A DNA stretch of 64,000 nt from Symsagittifera roscoffensis. Its lineage: Eukaryota > Xenacoelomorpha > Acoela > Convolutidae. The notes under the pieces are model-generated. The model was not told the origin of the DNA, did not search any database, and worked only from the letters and a program-made list of their open reading frames with translations. The DNA lies in the NCBI RefSeq assembly GCF_963678635.1, contig NC_087070.1, positions 35,219,109 to 35,283,108 of the forward strand. Direction: 5' to 3'. Positions 59,460 through 64,000 of the stretch are shown one piece after another. The position numbers and the translations under genes are program-made. The first letter of the stretch is position 1; every line of letters starts with the position of its first letter.

Positions 59460-62400
59460 AAGCTATTCAAGCTATGAACTTTTAAAGTTATCTCGTAGAC
59501 CAAATCGATTCGCGAACATTTCAAGTTTATCTAAGGAAGCTATTAGAGCTATGCAGCTTTGAAATAATTCCTAATAATTCATAAACCGAATCAGTTCGCG
59601 AATACCATTACGTTTTCCGGAGCAAGATATTCAAGCTATGAAACTTTAGATGACATAGGATGACCGCGTATGATGATTTTCAGGCTTTGTTTTTTATAAT
59701 TTATTAGAAAAAATGATTCGAAAAAAGCTCTATCAAATAGTTGGACATGTCTCTGTCAAATTTTTATGTCTTAGGGAATACTATAAATCGATTCCAGCTA
59801 CGGAATGAATCAAATTTCAAGTTATTTCATAAACTAAATAGACTGAATGAGTTCGCGAAAAAAAATTCTAAGGAAGCTTTTTCAGCTGGAATTTATAAAA
59901 TAACTCAAGTGAACTTATATAAACAAAATCAGTTTGCGAAAAGCTTTAAGTTTTCTAAGCAAGCTATTCAAGCTACGAAACTTTGAAGATTTTTCGTAGA
60001 CCAAATCGGTTCGCGAACAATTTAAGTTTATCTAAGGAAGCTATTAGAGCTATGCAACTTCGAAATAATTCCGGTTAATTCATAAACCGAATCAGTTCGC
60101 GAAAAGCATTACGTTTTCCGGAGCAAGATAATCAAGCTATGAAACTTTAGATGACATAGGATGACCGCGTATGATGATTTTCAGGCTTTGTTTTTTAAAA
60201 TTTATTAGAAAAAAAGATTCGAAAAAAGCTCTATCAAATAGTTGGACATGTCTCTGTCAAATTTTTATGTCTTAGGGAATACTATAAATCGATTCCAGCT
60301 ACGGAATGAATCAAATTTCAAGTTATTTCATAAACTAAATAGACTGAATGAGTTCGCGAAAAAAAATTCCAAGGAAGCTTTTTCAGCTGGAATTTATAAA
60401 ATAACTCAAGTGAACTTATATAAACAAAATCAGTTTGCGAAAAGCTTAAAGTTTTCTAAGCAAGCTATTCAAGCTACGAAACTTTGAAGATTTTTCGTAG
60501 ACCAAATCGGAACGCGAACAATTTAAGTTTATCTAAGGAAGCTATTAGAGCTATGCAACTTCGAAATAATTCCGGTTAATTCATAAACCGAATCAGTTCG
60601 CGAAAAGCATTACGTTTTCCGGAGCAAGATAATCAAGCTATGAAACTTTAGATGACATAGGATGACCGCGTATGATGATTTTCAGGCTTTGTTTTTTAAA
60701 ATTTATTAGAAAAAAAGATTCGAAAAAAGCTCTATCAAATAAATGGACATGTGTCTGTCAAATTTTTATGTCTTAGGGAATACTATAAATCGATTCCAGC
60801 TACGGAATGAATCAAATTTCAAGTTATTTCATAAACTAAATAGACTGAATGAGTTCGCGAAAAAAAATTCTAAGCAAGCTTTTTCAGCTGGAAGGTATAA
60901 AATAACTCAAGTGAATTTTTATAAACAAAATCAGTTTGCGGAAAGCTTTAAGTTTTCTAAGCAAGCTATTCAAGCTACGAAACTTTGAAGATTTTTCGTA
61001 GACCAAATCGGTTTGCGAACATTTTAAGTTTATCTAAGGAAGCTATTAGAGCTATGCAACTTCGAAATAATTCCGATTAATTCATAAACCGAATCAGTTC
61101 GCGAAAAACATTACGTTTTCCGGAGCAATATATTCAAGCTATGAAACTTTAGATGACATAGGATGACCGCGTATGATGATTTTCAGGCTTTGTTTTTTTA
61201 AATTTATTAGAAAAAATGATTCGAAAAAAGCTCTATCAAATAGTTTGACATGTGTCTGTCAAATTTTTATGTCTTAGGGAATACTATAAATCGATTCCAG
61301 CTACGGAATGAATCAAATTTCAAGTTATTTCATAAACCAAATAGACTGAATGAGTTCGCGAAAAAAAAATTCTAAGCAAGCTTTTTCAGCTGGAATTTAT
61401 AAAATAACTCAAGTGAATTTATATAAACAAAATCAGTTTGCGAAAAGCTTAAAGTTTTCTAAGCAAGCTATTCAAGCTACGAAACTTTGAAGATTTTCCG
61501 TAGACCAAATCGGTTCGCGAACATTTTAAGTTTATCTAAGGAAGCTATTAGAGCTATGCAACTTCAAAACAATTCCGGTTAATTCATAAACCGAATCAGT
61601 TCGCGAAAAGCATTACGTTTTCCGGAGCAAGATATTCAAGCTATGAAACTTTAGATGACAAAGGATGACCGCGTATGATGATTTTCAGGCTTTGTTTTTT
61701 TTTAAAATTTATTAGAAAAATGATTCGAAAAAAGCTCTATCAAATAAATGGACATGTGTCTGTCAAATTTTTATGTCTTAGGGAATACTATAAATCGATT
61801 CCAGCTACGGAATGAATCAAATTTCAAGTTATTTCATAAACCAAATAGACTGAATGAGTTCGCGAAAAAAAATTCTAAGCAAGCTTTTTCAGCTGGAATT
61901 TATAAAATAACTCAAGTGAATTTATATAAACAAAATCAGTTTGCGAAAAGCTTAAAGTTTTCTAAGCAAGCTATTCAAGCTATGAATTTTTGAAGTTTTC
62001 TCGTCGACCAAATCGATTCGCGAACATTTCATGTTTATCTAAGGAAGCTATTAGAGCTATGCAGCTTTGAAATAATTCCTGTTAATTCATAAACCGAATC
62101 AGTTCGCGAATACCATTACGTTTTCCGGAGCAAGATATTCAAGCTATGAAACTTTAGATGACATAGGATGACCGCGTATGATGATTTTCAGGCTTTGTTT
62201 TTTATAATTTATTAGAAAAAATGATTCGAAAAAAGCTCTATCAAATAATTGGACATGTGTCTGTCAAATTTTTATGTCTTAGGGAATGCTATAAATCGAT
62301 TCCAGCTACGGAATGAATCAAATTTCAAGTTATTTCATAAACCAAATAGACTGAATGAGTTCGCGAAAAAAAATTCTAAGCAAGCTTTTTCAGCTTGAAT

Positions 62401-64000
62401 TTATAAAATAACTCAAGTGAATTTATATAAACAAAATCAGTTTGCGAAAAGCTTAAAGTTTTCTAAGCAAGCTATTCAAGCTATGAATTTTTGAAGTTTT
62501 CTCGTCGACCAAATCGATTAGCGAACATTTCAAGTTTATCTAAGGAAGCTATTAGAGCTATGCAGCTTTGAAATAATTCCTGTTAATTCATAAACCGAAT
62601 CAGTTCGCGAATACCATTACGTTTTCCGGAGCAAGATATTCAAGCTATGAAACTTTAGATGACATAGGATGACCGCGTATGATGATTTTCAGGCTTTTTT
62701 TTTATTATTTATTAGAAAAAATGATTCGAAAAAAGCTCTATCAAATAGTTGGACATGTCTCTGTCAAATTTTTATGTCTTAGGGAACACTATAAATCGAT
62801 TCCAGCTACGGAATGAATCAAATTTCAAGTTATTTCATAAACCAAATAGACTGAATGAGTTCGCGAAAAAAAATTCTAAGCAAGCTTTTTCAGCTGGAAT
62901 TTATAAAATAACTCAAGTGAATTTATATAAACAAAATCAGTTTGCGAAAAGCTTTAAGTTTTCTAAGCAAGCTACTCAAGCTACGAAACTTTGAAGATTT
63001 TTCGTAGACCAAATCGGTTCGCGAACATTTTAAGTTTATCTAAGGAAGCTATTAGAGCTATGCAACTTCGAAATAATTCCGGTTAATTCATAAACCGAAT
63101 CAGTTCGCGAAAAGCATTACGTTTTCCGGAGCAAGATATTCAAGCTATGAAACTTTAGATGACATAGGATGACCGCGTATGATGATTTTCAGGCTTTGTT
63201 TTTTAAAATTTATTAGAAAAAATGATTCGAAAAAAGCTCTATCAAATAAATGGACATGTGTCTGTCAAATTTTTATGTCTTAGGGAATACTATAAATCGA
63301 TTCCAGCTACGGAATGAATCAAATTTCAAGTTATTTCATAAACCAAATAGACTGAATGAGTTCGCGAAAAAAAATTCTAAGCAAGCTTTTTCAGCTGGAA
63401 TTTCTAAAATAACTCAAGTGAACTTATATAAACAAAATCAGTTTGCGAAAAGCTTAAAGTTTTCTAAGCAAGCTATTCAAGCTACGAAACTTTGAAGATT
63501 TTTCGTAGACCAAATCGGTTCGCGAACATTTTAAGTTTATCTAAGGAAGCTATTAGAGCTATGCAACTTCAAAACAATTCCGATTAATTCATAAACCGAA
63601 TCAGTTCGCGAAAAGCATTACGTTTTCCGGAGCAAGATATTCAAGCTATGAAACTTTAGATGACATAGGATGACCACGTATGATGATTTTCAGGCTTTGT
63701 TTTTTTAAATTTATTAGAAAAAATGATTCGAAAAAAGCTCTATCAAATAGTTGGACATGTGTCTGTCAAATTTTTATGTCTTAGGGAATACTATAAATCG
63801 ATTCCAGCTACGGAATGAATCAAATTTCAAGTTATTTCATAAACCAAATAGACTGAATGAGTTCGCGAAAAAAAAAATTCTAAGCAAGCTTTTTCAGCTG
63901 GAATTTATAAAATAACTCAAGTGAACTTATATAAACAAAATCAGTTTGCGAAAAGCTTAAAGTTTTTTAAGCAAACTATTCAAGCTACGAAACTTTGAAG
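59460..64000 (+). repeat. ~501-bp satellite, about nine copies, running off the window
   Basis: The marker GGACATGT-TCTGTCAAATT recurs near 59,741, 60,242, 60,743, 61,244, 61,748, 62,249, 62,749, 63,250 and 63,752 (steps 500-504 bp). Each unit contains about four of the ~83-bp ancestral monomers plus ~170 bp of unrelated sequence around GATGACATAGGATGACCGCG. Two unit variants alternate in patches (GCAGCTTTGAAATAATTCCT versus GCAACTTCGAAATAATTCCG). An 81-codon frame (MDMSLSNFYVL start) is open in several copies but not all and is probably incidental. Confidence 0.92.

Noticed and set aside
59741-63495. 81-codon frame recurring in the 501-bp satellite
   Set aside because: It is open in only part of the copies, has no acceptor or leader signal and no family resemblance, and its persistence follows from near-identity of the copies.
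1-64000. tRNA, rRNA or bacterial-type operons and terminators
   Set aside because: No cloverleaf-like, ribosomal or bacterial signals were seen by eye. A tRNAscan or Rfam run could still find small RNAs.

Overview
The window is eukaryotic DNA, AT-rich, most likely from an invertebrate animal. The evidence is a split gene with short, T-rich-ended spliceosomal introns (66-101 bp where not expanded) that encodes a RalGPS-type RasGEF, two Ty3/gypsy-like retroelements, foldback MITEs, and two large satellite-like tandem arrays. I cannot name the species. Nothing bacterial was seen.

Layout. (1) 1-34,622: a three-tier tandem array. A ~76-bp inner repeat is nested in units of ~410, ~502, ~566 or ~653 bp (about 65 units). 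These in turn are grouped into a ~15.77-kb higher-order block that is repeated, with further 2,573-bp and 4,251-bp duplications in the second block. Each unit carries the same layout: a T-rich spacer ending in TTTTCAG, a 25-nt leader, ATG, and a frame made of acidic Ser/Pro/Glu/Asp repeats followed by a Lys/Ser-rich tail. At least eight units are open through to the tail; most are not. (2) 34,623-36,050: array edge, a 2-fold tandem block with CCAAT/CRE-like/TATA-like sites, and dispersed repeats. (3) 36,052-40,601, minus strand: a host gene whose exons read as most of a RasGEF (CDC25-homology) domain closest to RalGPS. Its long introns hold MITEs and dispersed repeats. (4) 41,144-50,281, minus: a Ty3/gypsy-like element with protease, reverse transcriptase, RNase H and integrase, an OARD1/TARG1-like macrodomain at the pol C-terminus, and a separate 810-aa reading frame containing a complete SGNH-hydrolase motif set. 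(5) 50,457-55,058, plus: an older, much decayed LTR element with two diverged ~175-193-bp LTRs. It contains a short array of CTCF-like/CCAAT motifs. (6) 55,059-58,480: mostly noncoding, with one GC-rich terminal exon on the minus strand (57,414-57,651), a 12-G tract and a third copy of the dispersed repeat. (7) 58,480-64,000: degenerate ~80-bp monomers that become a homogeneous ~501-bp satellite running off the window.

The best candidates for something under-described are the macrodomain + SGNH-hydrolase retroelement (two enzyme-like domains not part of the standard gag-pol set) and the coding-looking nested array, whose units each carry what looks like a splice or trans-splice acceptor just before an ATG. 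All calls come from reading the sequence by eye; no searches were run.
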